DNA from: CAVXGU01 sp963761615
GTDB taxonomy: Bacteria > Acidobacteriota > Vicinamibacteria > Vicinamibacterales > CAVVIG01
DNA: 64,000 bases
Assembly (NCBI GenBank): GCA_963761615.1
Contig: CAVXGU010000003.1
Location: forward strand, 1,736,001-1,800,000
Direction of reading: 5' to 3'
A program made the translations under genes and the position numbers. Below are positions 39,883-49,363 of the stretch, piece after piece. Every line of letters starts with the position of its first letter. Position 1 is the stretch's first letter. The notes under the pieces were generated by a model that was not told the DNA's origin, did no database searches, and worked only from the letters and a program-made list of their open reading frames with translations.

Positions 39883-40044
39883 ATGCGTCCGCCACGTCGT
39901 CCACCGCTCCTCGTCCGAATCGCTCTCTGGGCACTGCTTGGCCCGTGGGCGGTTGTTGCGGCCCTGCTCACCACGGTCCTGGCGTTCGCCGCTCTGGCGG
40001 CCGCGGCGCAAGTATTCGCCGTTCTGGGGCAGCACATTCGGTAG
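39883..40044 (+). CDS. Small membrane protein
   Basis: A possible 53-residue protein: MRPPRRPPLLVRIALWALLG, then PWAVVAALLTTVLAFAALAA and a short hydrophilic end. A basic start followed by one or two hydrophobic helices suggests an inner-membrane peptide. The ribosome site (GAGGACC) is acceptable. It could be an accessory element protein, but no homologue is recognised and the call is tentative. Confidence 0.4.
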   Translation: MRPPRRPPLLVRIALWALLGPWAVVAALLTTVLAFAALAAAAQVFAVLGQHIR

Positions 40045-40338
40045 CGCGCCGCACGATCATCGCTCCGGCGGTCTCATCGAACGCTCGGCCCGCCACGGAT
40101 CACGCGCGTGCCAGTACGGGCTCCGTCGTTTCCCCTGTTGGCGTATCGCTGTTCACCGCAGACACGATCTCGGGATCGGTGTGCGGTCCGGGGTACGCGC
40201 CAGTCGGCGGTGCCACGGACGCCAGCCGGGCTGCACCGGGTTCCCGCTGACGCGGCGTGCCAGGGGACCTGGCACGCCCGGTGCGGCCGCCCGGCCGACG
40301 GGCTCCGCCGCCTGGCGCTTCTGCTCTCGGCAGGACGC
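40045..40338. other. Intergenic stretch before the SpoVG-like gene
   Basis: About 290 bases with no supported gene, leading into stem-loop copy C. It does not share the 150-bp leader found at 26566 and 27606. Confidence 0.45.
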
Positions 40339-40373
40339 GTGATGGTTCCTCTGGGCGCGAAGGAACCAATCAC
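40339..40373 (+). promoter_or_regulatory. GGTTCCT/AGGAACC stem-loop (copy C)
   Basis: GGTTCCT (40344-40350) pairs with AGGAACC (40361-40367). The stem extends through GTGAT (40339-40343) with ATCAC (40369-40373), leaving one bulged base. The loop is 10 bases and ends in CGA. A second GGTTCCT follows at 40374-40380. The gene at 40397 starts shortly after. Confidence 0.8.
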
Positions 40374-40396
40374 GGTTCCTGAGGAGAGACAGAACC

Positions 40397-40714
40397 ATGA
40401 TGACCGCCACCTCGACCGACACCGTGACCGTGAAGATCAGCGCGAACGACCAGGGTAACCCGCCCGGAAAGCTGGCCGACGCCGAGCTGCACTTCACCGG
40501 CGGCCCGCTCGCGGGCTTGAAGCTCGTCGGCTTCGCGATTTGGGAGCGCCGCGGCGGCGGCGGCCGGAACGTCACGTTCCCGGCACGCCAGTACTCGGTC
40601 AACGGCGAGCGCCGCAGCTTCGCCCTGCTGCGACCGGTCGCCGACACGACCGCGCAGACGGCCGTTCGTGACCTGATCCTGCAGGCCTACGACGACTTCA
40701 CCGCGCAGCTGTAG
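40397..40714 (+). CDS. Small conserved element protein (SpoVG-like?)
   Basis: An intact 105-residue paralogue of the broken gene at 26822. Sequence order: TVTVKISANDQGNPPGKLAD, AELHFTGGPLAGLKLVGFAI, WERRGGGGRNVTFPARQYSV, NGERRSFALLRP, then a C-terminal helix. The alternation of strands with a FPARQYSVNG loop and a terminal helix is slightly reminiscent of SpoVG, an RNA/DNA-binding regulator, but I have no firm family match. Two adjacent ATG codons can start it. It follows stem-loop copy C with a GAGGAGAGAC ribosome site. Confidence 0.65.
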   Translation: MMTATSTDTVTVKISANDQGNPPGKLADAELHFTGGPLAGLKLVGFAIWERRGGGGRNVTFPARQYSVNGERRSFALLRPVADTTAQTAVRDLILQAYDDFTAQL

Positions 40715-40978
40715 CGCGGCCACGCGGTCGGCGCCCGCGGGCGCCGGCCGCTTCTTTGCTTCTCTCATCACCCGCGCTCATCCTGCGAGCTCGCTGGCCG
40801 TTTCACGCTGTCTCGCCTGCACTCGGTCTGTTCAGCGGCTCGGTGTGGCTCCCACGGATCGGGCCGCAGCGGTCCGCACGGACGTGCTCGCGCCAGGCGA
40901 ACGCCTGGCACGCCCGCCGCAGACCCGTTCAGTCCGTCGCCGCGTCGTGTCGCGCGCGTGTCCTCGTGTGCCCGCGTC
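40715..40978. other. Intergenic stretch before the RadC-like gene
   Basis: About 260 bases without a supported gene, ending at stem-loop copy D. Open frames here have no start signals. Confidence 0.4.
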
Positions 40979-40979
40979 G

Positions 40980-41000
40980 GTTCCTCGGTCGCGAAGGAAC
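40980..41000 (+). promoter_or_regulatory. GTTCCT/AGGAAC stem-loop (copy D)
   Basis: GTTCCT (40980-40985) pairs with AGGAAC (40995-41000) around a 9-base loop ending in CGA, 31 bases before the RadC-like gene. It is the weakest of the four related hairpins. Confidence 0.65.
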
Positions 41001-41031
41001 ACGCCACGCGCACACAAAGGAGGACACGCCG

Positions 41032-41494
41032 ATGACGAACACGACTCCGAGACTTCGCGAACTGACTATCCGCTATACGGTCAAGCACGATCAGGCGGGC
41101 CAGCCCGTCCTGCTCGGCGAGGCCTTCACGACCCCGCGCGCGGCGGCCGATCTCCTGATGCGCGTGCTCGGCGACGAGGCCGCCGAGGTGTTCGCGATCG
41201 TGTTGCTCTCCACGAAACATCGCGTCCTCGCGTTCCACGAAGTCAGTCGTGGCACCCTCGACAGCACCCTCGTGCATCCCCGCGAGGTGTTCAAGGCCGC
41301 GATGCTCGGCAACGCCGCCGCCCTCGTCCTCGCACATGTCCACCCCAGCGGCGACCCCGCGTCCGAGCCGCGACGACCTCGAGCTCACGCGCCGGCTCGT
41401 CGCCGCCGGCACCCTCCTCGGCATCGAGGTCCTCGACCACATCGTCATCGGCCACGACCGGTACGCCAGCTTCCGCGAGCTCGCCTTGCTCTGA
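41032..41494 (+). CDS. RadC/JAB-domain protein (single-base shift)
   Basis: About 153 residues restored. The core reads AAEVFAIVLLSTKHRVLAFH, EVSRGTLDSTLVHPREVFKA, AMLGNAAALVLAHVHPSGDP, then after one extra base near 41360, PSRDDLELTRRLVAAGTLLG, IEVLDHIVIG. The HVHPSGDPxPSxxD signature is the JAMM/RadC metal site and is complete. RadC-like proteins are typical cargo of integrative elements; despite the name a role in repair is unproven. The AAAGGAGGACACGCC ribosome site is strong and follows stem-loop copy D. Confidence 0.82.
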
Positions 41495-41803
41495 CCGCCC
41501 TCACTTCCGTCCCGGCGACTTCTTGGCGTCGCGGGTAGTCGCTACCCATCGGGATTGCTCGGAAATCTGGGGATTGTGGGTAGGTGCTACTCAACCGCCT
41601 TTTGAAATCGCGTGACCGCCTGTCGTTTGGCGAGGCCTCTTTGCATGATGTAAACCACGCCACGGCGTACACATCCGCGCGACGGTGCGCAGCGGATCCG
41701 CATCCGGAACCGATCTTGCTCCGTGTCCGTCGCCCGACGCGCCGCTGGCGACTGTCTCCACACTTCGGGCGGGATCCGCGGCCGTCACGTGATCGGTGAG
41801 GCC
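41495..41803. other. Intergenic stretch between radC-like and regulator genes
   Basis: 309 bases without a supported gene. Near-repeats GGTAGTCGCTACCCAT and GGTAGGTGCTACTCAA occur at about 41536 and 41581, each containing short inverted GTAG/CTAC arms, which may be binding sites for a regulator. No promoter element is certain. Confidence 0.4.
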
Positions 41804-42866
41804 ATGTCCCGCTCCCCCCAGCGCTGCGACACGCCCGCGTACGTCCAACTGACCCTGCCCGGCTTGGGGCCGGGCGACACGGGCGATCCGTCCGACGCCG
41901 GCCGCCGACGCCGATGGCGCGGCTCTGCGCGCGGGCCGCGCAGGTCGCCGCCCTCGGGTGCACGCTCCTCATCTCCGGGGAGAGCGGCGTCGGCAAAGAG
42001 CACCTGGCCCGCTGGGTCCATCAGCGATCGCCCCGTGCCCACCGACCCTTCGTGGCCGTCAACTGCGGCGCGTTCGCCGAAAGCCTGCTCGACAGCGAGT
42101 TGTTCGGGCACGCGCGCGGCGCCTTCACGGGCGCGATCGCGGACCGCGTCGGCGTGTTCGAGGCGGCCGATGGCGGCACGCTGCTTGCTGGACGAGATCG
42201 GCGACGTCCCTTCGGCGATGCAGGTGAAGCTGCTGCGCGTCCTCCAGGAGCGCGAGGTCGTACGGGTGGGGGAGACGCGGCCGCGCCGCGTCGACATCCG
42301 GGTGATCGCCGCGACCAATCGGGACCTCGGCGCCGAGGTGGCGGCCCGCCGGTTCCGGGCGGATCTCTACTACCGGCTCCGGGTCATCGACCTGCCCATC
42401 CCGCCGCTACGACAGCGACCGGACGATCTGGACGCACTCCTGCGCGAGCTCTTGCCCAAGACGGCTCAGCGCCTGGGCCGTCCGATCGCGGGCTACACGG
42501 CTCGGGCGCTCGCCGCCCTGTATCGCTATCCCTGGCCCGGCAACATCCGGGAACTCGAACACGCCCTCGAACGGGCCTGCGCGGTCGCGTCGGGCCCCGA
42601 GATCGATCTGGACGATCTGCCGGAGGAGGTGCACGCGAGCGGGCCGTCCGGCCGACGCCCGCCGGCATCCGTTCCGGATCCACGAGGCGGCGTACATCCG
42701 CGCGGTCCTCGAGCGCCACGACGGCGACCGCGTCCGGGCCGCGGCGGAGCTCGGGATCTCGCTCTCGACGCTCAAGCGCCGCCTGCGCGCCGCCCGTGAC
42801 GGGGACACCGCACATCGTTCGGGGTCAGGTTTGACCCTCTGGTCTGACCCTCAGGGTCAAACCTGA
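41804..42866 (+). CDS. Sigma-54-type AAA+ transcriptional activator without receiver domain (frame broken)
   Basis: The locus encodes a ~345-residue activator. Walker A is GESGVGKEHLA, the sigma-54-contacting loop is RGAFTGAIADRVGVFEAADG, Walker B is TLLLDEIGDVPSAMQVKLLR, then IAATNRDL, RFRADLYYRLRVIDLPIPPL and YPWPGNIRELEHALERACAV. The C-terminus is a Fis-type HTH (VRAAAELGISLSTLKRRLRA). Only ~45 residues precede the AAA+ domain, so there is no receiver domain. Shifts near 41915, 42186 and 42670 split the frame. The last residues are encoded by a palindrome whose right arm holds the stop. It lies just upstream of the trb genes and may activate them. Confidence 0.8.
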
Positions 42867-42869
42867 CCC
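42822..42869. repeat. 17-bp perfect inverted repeat at the regulator 3' end
   Basis: 42822-42838 and 42853-42869 are perfect 17-bp inverted arms (starting GGGTCAGGTTTG) around a 14-base loop. It has no T-run, but such a stem could stop or stabilise transcripts. It resembles chromosomal GGGTCA-type palindromes and supplies the last codons of the activator gene. Confidence 0.9.
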
Positions 42870-43079
42870 TCGACGGCCCCTCGCGCGACCGGCCCGCGCT
42901 GACGCGCGGCCTGTCGTGCGCCGCGCTCGACGCGCCGCGCCCGCACGCGTTCCTCGAACAAACCGTCGCCGGGTACGAGACGTCGTGCGGACCGATCCGG
43001 TGTCGTGGCCGTGTCCCGCCCCGACGCGCGGCCACCTGTCACGCGTTTTGCCTGAGGCTCTCCTCGACAGGAGCGCCCG

Positions 43080-43391
43080 ATGCCACCGAGTGACACGCCG
43101 AATCCGAGCCGCATCCCGCACCGGCGCCGCGCGTCGAGGACCACACCGACGCCGATCGTGCTGTGGTCCCTCCGCGGCGCCACGGACACGCTGCGGGGCC
43201 TCGCGATCGAAACGTCCTTCGGCTATGCCCTGGGCCTCGAACTCGATGGGGAGCTCGTGCTACTGCACCTGCAACCCACGGTCGAAACCCTCGTCGCCTA
43301 CGCCGAGCGCTTCGAAACGGCGCTCGTCGCCCAGGGCTGGCACGCGCTCGACACCCCGCGCTCTTCTTTCAAGGAGTTCCCATGCGACTGA
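43080..43391 (+). CDS. Conserved hypothetical protein heading the trb operon
   Basis: A 103-residue protein. After a basic, disordered N-terminus the sequence IVLWSLRGATDTLRGLAIET, SFGYALGLELDGELVLLHLQ, PTVETLVAYAERFETALVAQ, GWHAL forms an alpha/beta unit. Its stop lies 7 bases inside the trbC start, so it is translated with the pilin gene. I know no function; small proteins at this position are common in Trb-type ICE operons. An alternative later start is possible, since the first 25 residues are low complexity. Confidence 0.6.
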   Translation: MPPSDTPNPSRIPHRRRASRTTPTPIVLWSLRGATDTLRGLAIETSFGYALGLELDGELVLLHLQPTVETLVAYAERFETALVAQGWHALDTPRSSFKEFPCD

Positions 43392-43742
43392 ATCGTTCAC
43401 GCACGCCCGACCTCCGGCCGCCGGCCTCGGCCGGGCCGACACGAGCCTCGATCCGCCGCGCCTGGCGCCAGCTCGCGACGGTCACGCTCGTCGCGCTGGC
43501 GCTCGCGCCGATCACCCTGCACGCGCAGAGTCGGATCCCCGTGGGAGAACGCCGTCTCGGTGCTCATGACCAGCTTCACCGGGCCGATCGCTCGAGGCCT
43601 TAGCCTGATCTCCATCGTCGTGGGCGGCGTGACCTTCGCCTTCGGTGAAGGTGGCTCGAAGCGCCTCCTCGCCGGCATCGTCTTCGGGGTCGGCATGGCG
43701 ATCGGCGCCGTGAACTTCATGGCCTGGCTCTTTCCCGGCTAA
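43382..43742 (+). CDS. trbC: TrbC/VirB2-type conjugal pilin (single-base shift)
   Basis: About 119 residues. The N-terminal signal sequence (LATVTLVALALAPITLHAQS) ends with a likely cleavage after HAQ. The mature pilin then reads, after one extra base near 43531, SPWENAVSVLMTSFTGPIAR, GLSLISIVVGGVTFAFGEGG, SKRLLAGIVFGVGMAIGAVN and FMAWLF, two hydrophobic helices with a short polar loop as in VirB2/TrbC. It builds the conjugative pilus in the cell envelope. The next gene, trbD, starts 4 bases later. Confidence 0.88.
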
Positions 43743-43745
43743 GCC

Positions 43746-44049
43746 ATGGCGCCGCTCCCGACCGCGCACGTCGTCTACGCCTCGGTGAATCGTCCGCTGA
43801 CGGTCGGCGGCACAAATCGTCGCCTCTTCTTCGTCGCGCTCATCGTCGGCGGCGCCACCTTTACGTTGTTCGGCAGCTTGCTCGGCAGGCGTCTTGATGT
43901 TCCTCGTGCTCTACCTCGCGGCGCGCTGGACGACCCAGCGCGATCCGCAGCTCCTGCGGATCGTGCTGCGGTCGGCGCGGGCCCGGCGGTACTACGACCC
44001 GGCCAAGTTCACGCCGGTGACCGTGCAGCGGCGGGAGGCGGCGCGATGA
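43746..44049 (+). CDS. trbD: TrbD/VirB3-type conjugal protein (single-base shift)
   Basis: About 100 residues. HVVYASVNRPLTVGGTNRRL is the family's N-terminal block, followed by a hydrophobic hairpin (FFVALIVGGATFTLFGSLL, then after one extra base near 43885, AGVLMFLVLYLAARWTTQRD) and a basic tail with ARRYYDPAKFTPV. TrbD is an inner-membrane component tied to the TrbE ATPase. Its stop overlaps the trbE start as ATGA, so translation is coupled. Confidence 0.88.
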
Positions 44050-46410
44050 GGCGCCTGAGCACGATCACCCAGGCGTTCCGCGAGGCCGGAGCGATGAGCG
44101 AGCTGATGCCGTTCGTCGGCTTCGTCGACGACGCCGTGTTCTTGACGAAGGGCGGCGACCTCGGCCTCGTCCTCGAGCTCAAGGGCGTGGACTATGAGTG
44201 CCTCGACGCGGCCCAGCGCGAGGCCGTGACCACGCGCTTCGAGGCGGCGCTCCGGCTCTGGGACGAGCACACGCGCCTCTACCAGTACGTCCTCAAGCGG
44301 CGCCGGGTCGGGATCCACGAGGCGTCGCATCCGCATCCGGCCGTCGATCGGCTGCTGCGTCGGCGTCAGGGCTTCCTCCAGACCCACGATGCCGAGCTCT
44401 TCACCGTGTCGCTCTACCTCGTCGTGGTCGCGGCGTCTCCGGCCACCGCCGGCGCCTGGCTGGCGGAGGCTCGGCGCGCCTGCCGGGCCCCGGCCGCCAC
44501 CCTGCGCGAGTGGCTCTCGACGGACCGGACCCTCGTGCGCATCGATGACGACCTGACCCGCCGGACGCGGCAGCTGCGGCACAAGGTGGACGCCTTCGTG
44601 CTGCAGCTGGCCGACACCGTGGCGCCGCGCGTGCTCGATCGGGAGGAAGCCTTCACGGTCTTCCGCCGGCTGGTCAACTACCAGCCGGAGAAGGCCGACG
44701 GCGTGCGGCTCCGCGCGGACGCGGTCCTCGACTACGACGTGTGCGATTCCACGCTCGAGTGTCATCGCACGCATCTCCGGCTCGACGACGCCTGTGTGCG
44801 GGTCCTGACGCTGAAGGAGCCGCCGACCCAGACCGTGCCGCTCCTGTTTCAGGCCCTGTACGAGATCCCCTCGAACCTGCTCCTCGTCAGCGTCTGGCAG
44901 CGGGAAGGGCAGGGGGCCATCCGGCGGGAGATCCATGCGCGGCGCCGGCACTTCCACAACGCGCGCGTCGCCCTGACCAGCTACGTGACGGACCAGCATC
45001 CCGCGCCCGGCGACCTGCTGATCGATGACAGCGCCGTCGCCCTGGTCCGCGACCTCGGGGCCGCGCTGACCGAGCTCACGCTCCAAGGGCGGTACTTCGG
45101 CACCTACACGCTCAGCGTCGTGCTCTGGGACGACGACCCGGCCGCGCTCGAGCGGAGCGTGGGGGCCTGCTTCAAGGCGTTCGCGGCGCACGACGCTCAG
45201 GTCACCGACGAACGCTACAACCTGCTGAACGCGTGGCTGGCCGTGCTCCCGGGCCACGAGGCGTACGACGTCCGGTCTCTGCACCTGCTCAATACCAACT
45301 ATGCGGATCTCGCCTTGCTCTTCGCCCAGGGCCCGGGCGCGGCGACGAATCTCCATCTGGGCCGCGAGGCCCTTGCGGTCGTCGACTCCGCCCAAGGCAC
45401 GCCCTATTACCTCAACCTCCACGTCGACGACGTCGGCCACACGCTGGTCTTGGGTGCCACCGGGAGCGGGAAGTCGTTCCTGCTCAATTTCCTGGTCGCC
45501 CATCTGCAGCGGTACAGCCCCCGCGCGCTGATCTTCGATCTGGGCGGGCAGCTATGACGCCCTGACGTCGTACTTCGGCGGGCAGGTGCTCCGGGTTGCG
45601 CTCGACCGGCCGGGGTTCACCCTGAATCCGTTCTGTTTGGATCCGACGCCGGCGAACCGCCAGTTTCTCTTCACGTTCGTCAAGGTGCTCCTGCAGGCGG
45701 GCGGCCAGTACGCGATGACGCGCGCCGACGATCAGGCGCTCTACGAACAGATTGAGACGGTCTACGCGCTCGACCCGGAGCAGCGGCGGCTCTTCACCCT
45801 GGCCAACATCCTGCCGCGGCCCCTCGCCCAGCAGTTGCAGCGCTGGGTGGAGGGCGGCCAGTACGCGGCGGTCTTCGACCACGTCGAGGACACGGTCACG
45901 CTCGCGCCGTTCCAGACCATCGACTTCGAGGGGTTGGACGGCGTGCCGCTCGTGCTCGAGCCGCTCCTGTTCTACTTCCTCCACCGCGCGACGGCGACGG
46001 TCCTCGATCCGGCCCTGGCCGCCACGCTGAAGGTCTTCGTGCTGGACGAGGCGTGGCGCTTTCTGCGGGACGCGACGATTCGCGCCTACGTGACCGAGGC
46101 GCTCAAGACCTGGCGCAAGAAGAACGCGTGCGTCCTGCTGGCCACGCAGTCGAGCGAGGACCTCGAGCGCTCGGAGCTCCTCCGGGTCGCCATCGAAAGC
46201 TGCCCGACGAAGATCTTTCTGGCGAATCCGAACATCGACCAGGCCGCGTACCAGCGCCTGTTCCAACTCAACGAGACCGAGGCCGCGCGCATTGCGACGC
46301 TCGTCCCGCGGCAGCAGCTGCTCCTGAAGCAGCCCGGGGTGGCGAAAGTCCTGAACCTGCGCGTCGACCCGACGAACGCGACGCTCTTCAGCGCGGTCCG
46401 CCGCGCATGA
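44046..46410 (+). CDS. trbE: TrbE/VirB4-type conjugal ATPase (single-base shift)
   Basis: About 788 residues. The N-terminal half includes LMPFVGFVDDAVFLTKGGDL, GLVLELKGVDYECLD and YQYVLKRRR, as in TrbE/VirB4. Walker A is GATGSGKSFLLNF. One extra base near 45548 shifts the frame within FDLGG-SYDALTSYFGGQVL. Walker B is LKVFVLDEAWRFL, with LATQSSEDLERS and KIFLANPNID downstream. This is the hexameric cytoplasmic motor that powers pilus assembly and substrate transfer. It is the largest gene of the operon and overlaps trbD by four bases. Confidence 0.92.
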
Positions 46411-46439
46411 TCCCGTTCCTTCACGAGAGAGGAGTCCTC

Positions 46440-47272
46440 ATGTCTGCGACTCGATCGATCGGGCTCGTCGCCCTCAGCCTGCTGGCGCTCGCGGCGCCGC
46501 TGGCCGCCCAGGCGCCGGCCGCGCCGGCCGGCGTGCCGCACGGGGCGCGCACGGTCGTCTACCACGCGCGCGATTTGGTGACCCTGCGTGCCAAGCGGCA
46601 CTACACGACGCTCATCGTCCTGCCGGAGGGCGAGCAGGTCGTCGAGGCGACCTGCGGCGACAAGGAATTCTGGATCGTCAACGTCCGCGGTGGGCTCGTG
46701 TCCGTGAAGCCCGCCGAAGCCGGCGGCGAGACCAACCTGAACGTGGTCGGCACGAGCGGGCAGGTCTATTCGTTCGTCCTGCAGGAAGTCTCGGACCAGC
46801 CGACGCTGGAGCCCGACCTGGCGGTCTACCTCGAGACCGACGACCTCGCCGGCGCGTCGTCAGCCCATTCGCCGAAGTTCGTCCTGGCGACGGAGCTCGA
46901 CGACTATCGCGAGCAGGCGGCGATCGCGCGCGAGACGGCCCGGCGAGGAGACCGCGGCTGCGCAGGCCAAACTCGACGCCGACCTGACCGCGTTTCGCAC
47001 GCCGTATCCGCTCAGCCTGCAGTTTCCGTATCGCTTCAAGGCGAACACGAAGCCGTTCTTCGTGCAGGTCATGTTTCACGACGACCACCGCACGTTCATC
47101 CGCGCGGGCGCGCGGGAACTGCCGGCGCTCTACGAGTACCAGGACGGCCAGCCCAGTCTCGTCAGCTTCGAGGTGCATGACGGCGTGTACGTCGTGCCGA
47201 AGGTGCTCGACGACGGGTATCTCGATGCTGGGCAAGGCGCGGATCGGCTTCCAGCGGATCGAGGCGCGGTAG
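46440..47272 (+). CDS. trbG: TrbG/VirB9-type conjugal protein (two single-base shifts)
   Basis: About 276 residues. A signal sequence (GLVALSLLALAAPLAAQAPA) leads the periplasmic protein. VVYHARDLVTLRAKRHYTTL, IVLPEGEQVVEATCGDKEFW and the C-terminal FKANTKPFFVQVMFHDDHRT, FIRAGARELPALYEYQDGQP match TrbG/VirB9. Single extra bases near 46940 (within TARR/EETAAAQAK) and 47224 (GYL/MLGKARIG) move the frame. VirB9 proteins form the outer-membrane-side ring of the T4SS core together with VirB10. It lies directly before trbI. Confidence 0.88.
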
Positions 47273-47281
47273 GAGGCAGCC

Positions 47282-48535
47282 ATGGCCAAGCAACCCACGC
47301 TCTTCCCGGAGATGCGGGCCGCGGTCGCCCGCGTGATCGACAAACGCCGCTGGCCCGCCGGGGTCGTGCCGCGTCACCTGCAGCAGTGGGTCCTGATCGG
47401 CGTCGCGGTCGTGATGGTCGCGATCCTCGCGCTCTCGGGTCCGCCCGCGAAGCCCCGCGCGACCGCGGCGCCGTCGTCGGCGGCGACGGCCGTCGATCCC
47501 AACCAGCAGCGGATCGAGGCCTACCAGCGCCAGATCGACGAGCAGACCCAGCGGCTCGCCGCGGAGCAGGCGTCCCTCCAGGCCACGAAGGCCGCGATCG
47601 GCGCGGCCCCGGCGACCACGGACGCGCGCGTCGGCGTCGGAACGGTTCCCCCTCGCGCTGAGACGGCGCCTGCCGCCCGAGCGGCGGCCCCGGTCGAAGC
47701 GGACAGTCGCGAGCAGCAGGCGCGGTTCGCGGACAACGTCGCGTATGCGCGCCCGACGGACGGACCGAGCGTGGTCGCGCCCGCGTTACCCTCGGTGAGC
47801 GCGCCTGCCGTCGCGGGTCCGCCTCCGTCGCTGCCGGTTCCAGCATCGAGCGCCGGACCCGCAATCCCGTTGCCCCAGGCGCCGTCCGTGCCGACCGCGG
47901 CGCCGGTGTCACCCGCTCCGACCACAACGCCGTCGCCGGTCGCCGCGACGCCGCGCTACCGGCTCTACGAGGGCACCATCATCGAGACGGTCCTGACGAA
48001 CCGCCTCGACGGGACCTTCACGGGGCCGGTCAACTGCCTGGTCAGCGTGCCGGTCTACGCCGATGAGCATCTCGTCGTGCCGGCGGGCGCGCGAATCCTC
48101 GGCGAGGCCCGGGCCGTGAACGCCTTCGGCCAATCACGGCTCGCCGTCACCTTCCATCGGCTGCTGCTCCCCAACGGCACGTCGGTCACCCTCGACCAGG
48201 TCCAGGGCCTGAACCAGGCGGGCGACCTCGGCCTCCAGGACGAGGTGAACCATCACTACGGCCAGATCTTCGGCATGTCGCTGGCCCTCGGCGCCATCGC
48301 CGGCTTCTCCCAGGCGAACACCGCCGTCGGCGTGGACGCGACGGGCACCGACGTCTACCGCCAGGGGATCGCCTCGAGCGTTTCCCAGTCCAGCACGCAC
48401 GTGCTCGATCGGTTTCTGAACCTGCTCCCGACGGTGACGATTCGGGAGGGCCATCGCATCAAGGTGTACCTGTCGGCGGACCTCGATCTGCCGGCCTATG
48501 TCGAGGCGCCGGCGGCGCCGGGAGGCCGTCCATGA
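47282..48535 (+). CDS. trbI: TrbI/VirB10-type conjugal protein
   Basis: An intact 417-residue protein. A single N-terminal membrane helix (WVLIGVAVVMVAILALSG) is followed by a coiled segment (QQRIEAYQRQIDEQTQRLAA), a long Pro/Ala-rich periplasmic linker (residues ~150-215) and the conserved beta-barrel domain: YEGTIIETVLTNRLDGTFTG, VVPAGARILGEARAVNAFGQ, RLAVTFHRLLLPNGTSV, then EGHRIKVYLSADLDLP. VirB10 spans both membranes and gates substrate passage. Its stop overlaps the trbJ start (ATGA). Confidence 0.93.
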   Translation: MAKQPTLFPEMRAAVARVIDKRRWPAGVVPRHLQQWVLIGVAVVMVAILALSGPPAKPRATAAPSSAATAVDPNQQRIEAYQRQIDEQTQRLAAEQASLQATKAAIGAAPATTDARVGVGTVPPRAETAPAARAAAPVEADSREQQARFADNVAYARPTDGPSVVAPALPSVSAPAVAGPPPSLPVPASSAGPAIPLPQAPSVPTAAPVSPAPTTTPSPVAATPRYRLYEGTIIETVLTNRLDGTFTGPVNCLVSVPVYADEHLVVPAGARILGEARAVNAFGQSRLAVTFHRLLLPNGTSVTLDQVQGLNQAGDLGLQDEVNHHYGQIFGMSLALGAIAGFSQANTAVGVDATGTDVYRQGIASSVSQSSTHVLDRFLNLLPTVTIREGHRIKVYLSADLDLPAYVEAPAAPGGRP

Positions 48536-49351
48536 CACGTCGTCGCCTGCTCCTCGGCGCTGTCCTCCTGCTCGTGGCCACGCTGCCGGTGTCGGCGCAG
48601 TTGTTCTTCAGCGTCGTCTACGACCCGACGAACTACGCCAACGCGGTCTTGCGGTACGAGCAGCTGCGGTCCCAGCTCTCGCAGCTGATCACGACCTATC
48701 AGCAGATCCGGACGCAGTACCAGCTGCTCCTGACGCAGTCGCACGGCCTGCCGTTCGCCTTAGCCGCCCGCTACCAGAGCCTGCGGACGCCGTGGCGGCC
48801 GCTGGTCGCCACCGAGCGCCTACGGCACGACGACGCCCTGGATTACGGCCGCCAACACGGGCCTCGACCCGGCCGCCGCGGTCGCGCGAGCGACCGAGGC
48901 GCTGACGCCCTATACGGCCGGCCTCGCGGGGTTTTCCACGCCGGAGCTCGCCCGGCTGCAGGAGGCGTACGACCGGACGGAGCTGACCGACGGGGCGCTG
49001 GCGAACAGCCTCGAGGCAATCGGCCGCCTCCGCCAGCACCAGGCGAGCGTCGAGACGACCCTGCAGAACCTCGAGACCGACGCGTACTCGAGCGATCCGG
49101 GGCTGAACACGCAGGTCGCGGTCCTCAACAAGATCGACGCCTCGAGCGTGGCCAACGCCCGGATGGCCAAGGACACGAACTACCTGCTCGTGTCGCTGCT
49201 CGAGCAGCAGATCCTCGACGCCACCGAGGCGCGCGAGGCGGCCGCCGAGACCATCAACGCCCACGCCGCGTTCCTCGCCCAGGCCGGGCCGCTGCTGGCC
49301 CGGACCACCGCGAACACGACGCAGGCCCTGTCCACGTTTCAGATCCCCTGA
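48532..49351 (+). CDS. trbJ: TrbJ/VirB5-type conjugal protein (single-base shift)
   Basis: About 272 residues. A signal peptide (LLLGAVLLLVATLPVSAQLF) is followed by VVYDPTNYANAVLRYEQLRS and long helices QLSQLITTYQQIRTQYQLLL, the TrbJ pattern. One extra base near 48816 shifts the frame; the rest (LDPAAAVARATEALTPYTAG, LETDAYSSDPGLNTQVAVLN, NTTQALSTFQIP) continues to 49351. TrbJ/VirB5 is a minor pilus component thought to help contact recipients, and in many systems its partner TrbK gives entry exclusion. The start overlaps the trbI stop. Confidence 0.85.
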
Positions 49352-49363
49352 CGAGGCCCGCCC

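Noticed and set aside
39620..39934. Minus-strand gene over the small membrane protein
   Set aside because: The frame has no family features or start signals, and composition fits an antisense shadow.
42822..42869. Rho-independent terminator
   Set aside because: The stem is perfect but not followed by a T-run. Listed as an inverted repeat instead.
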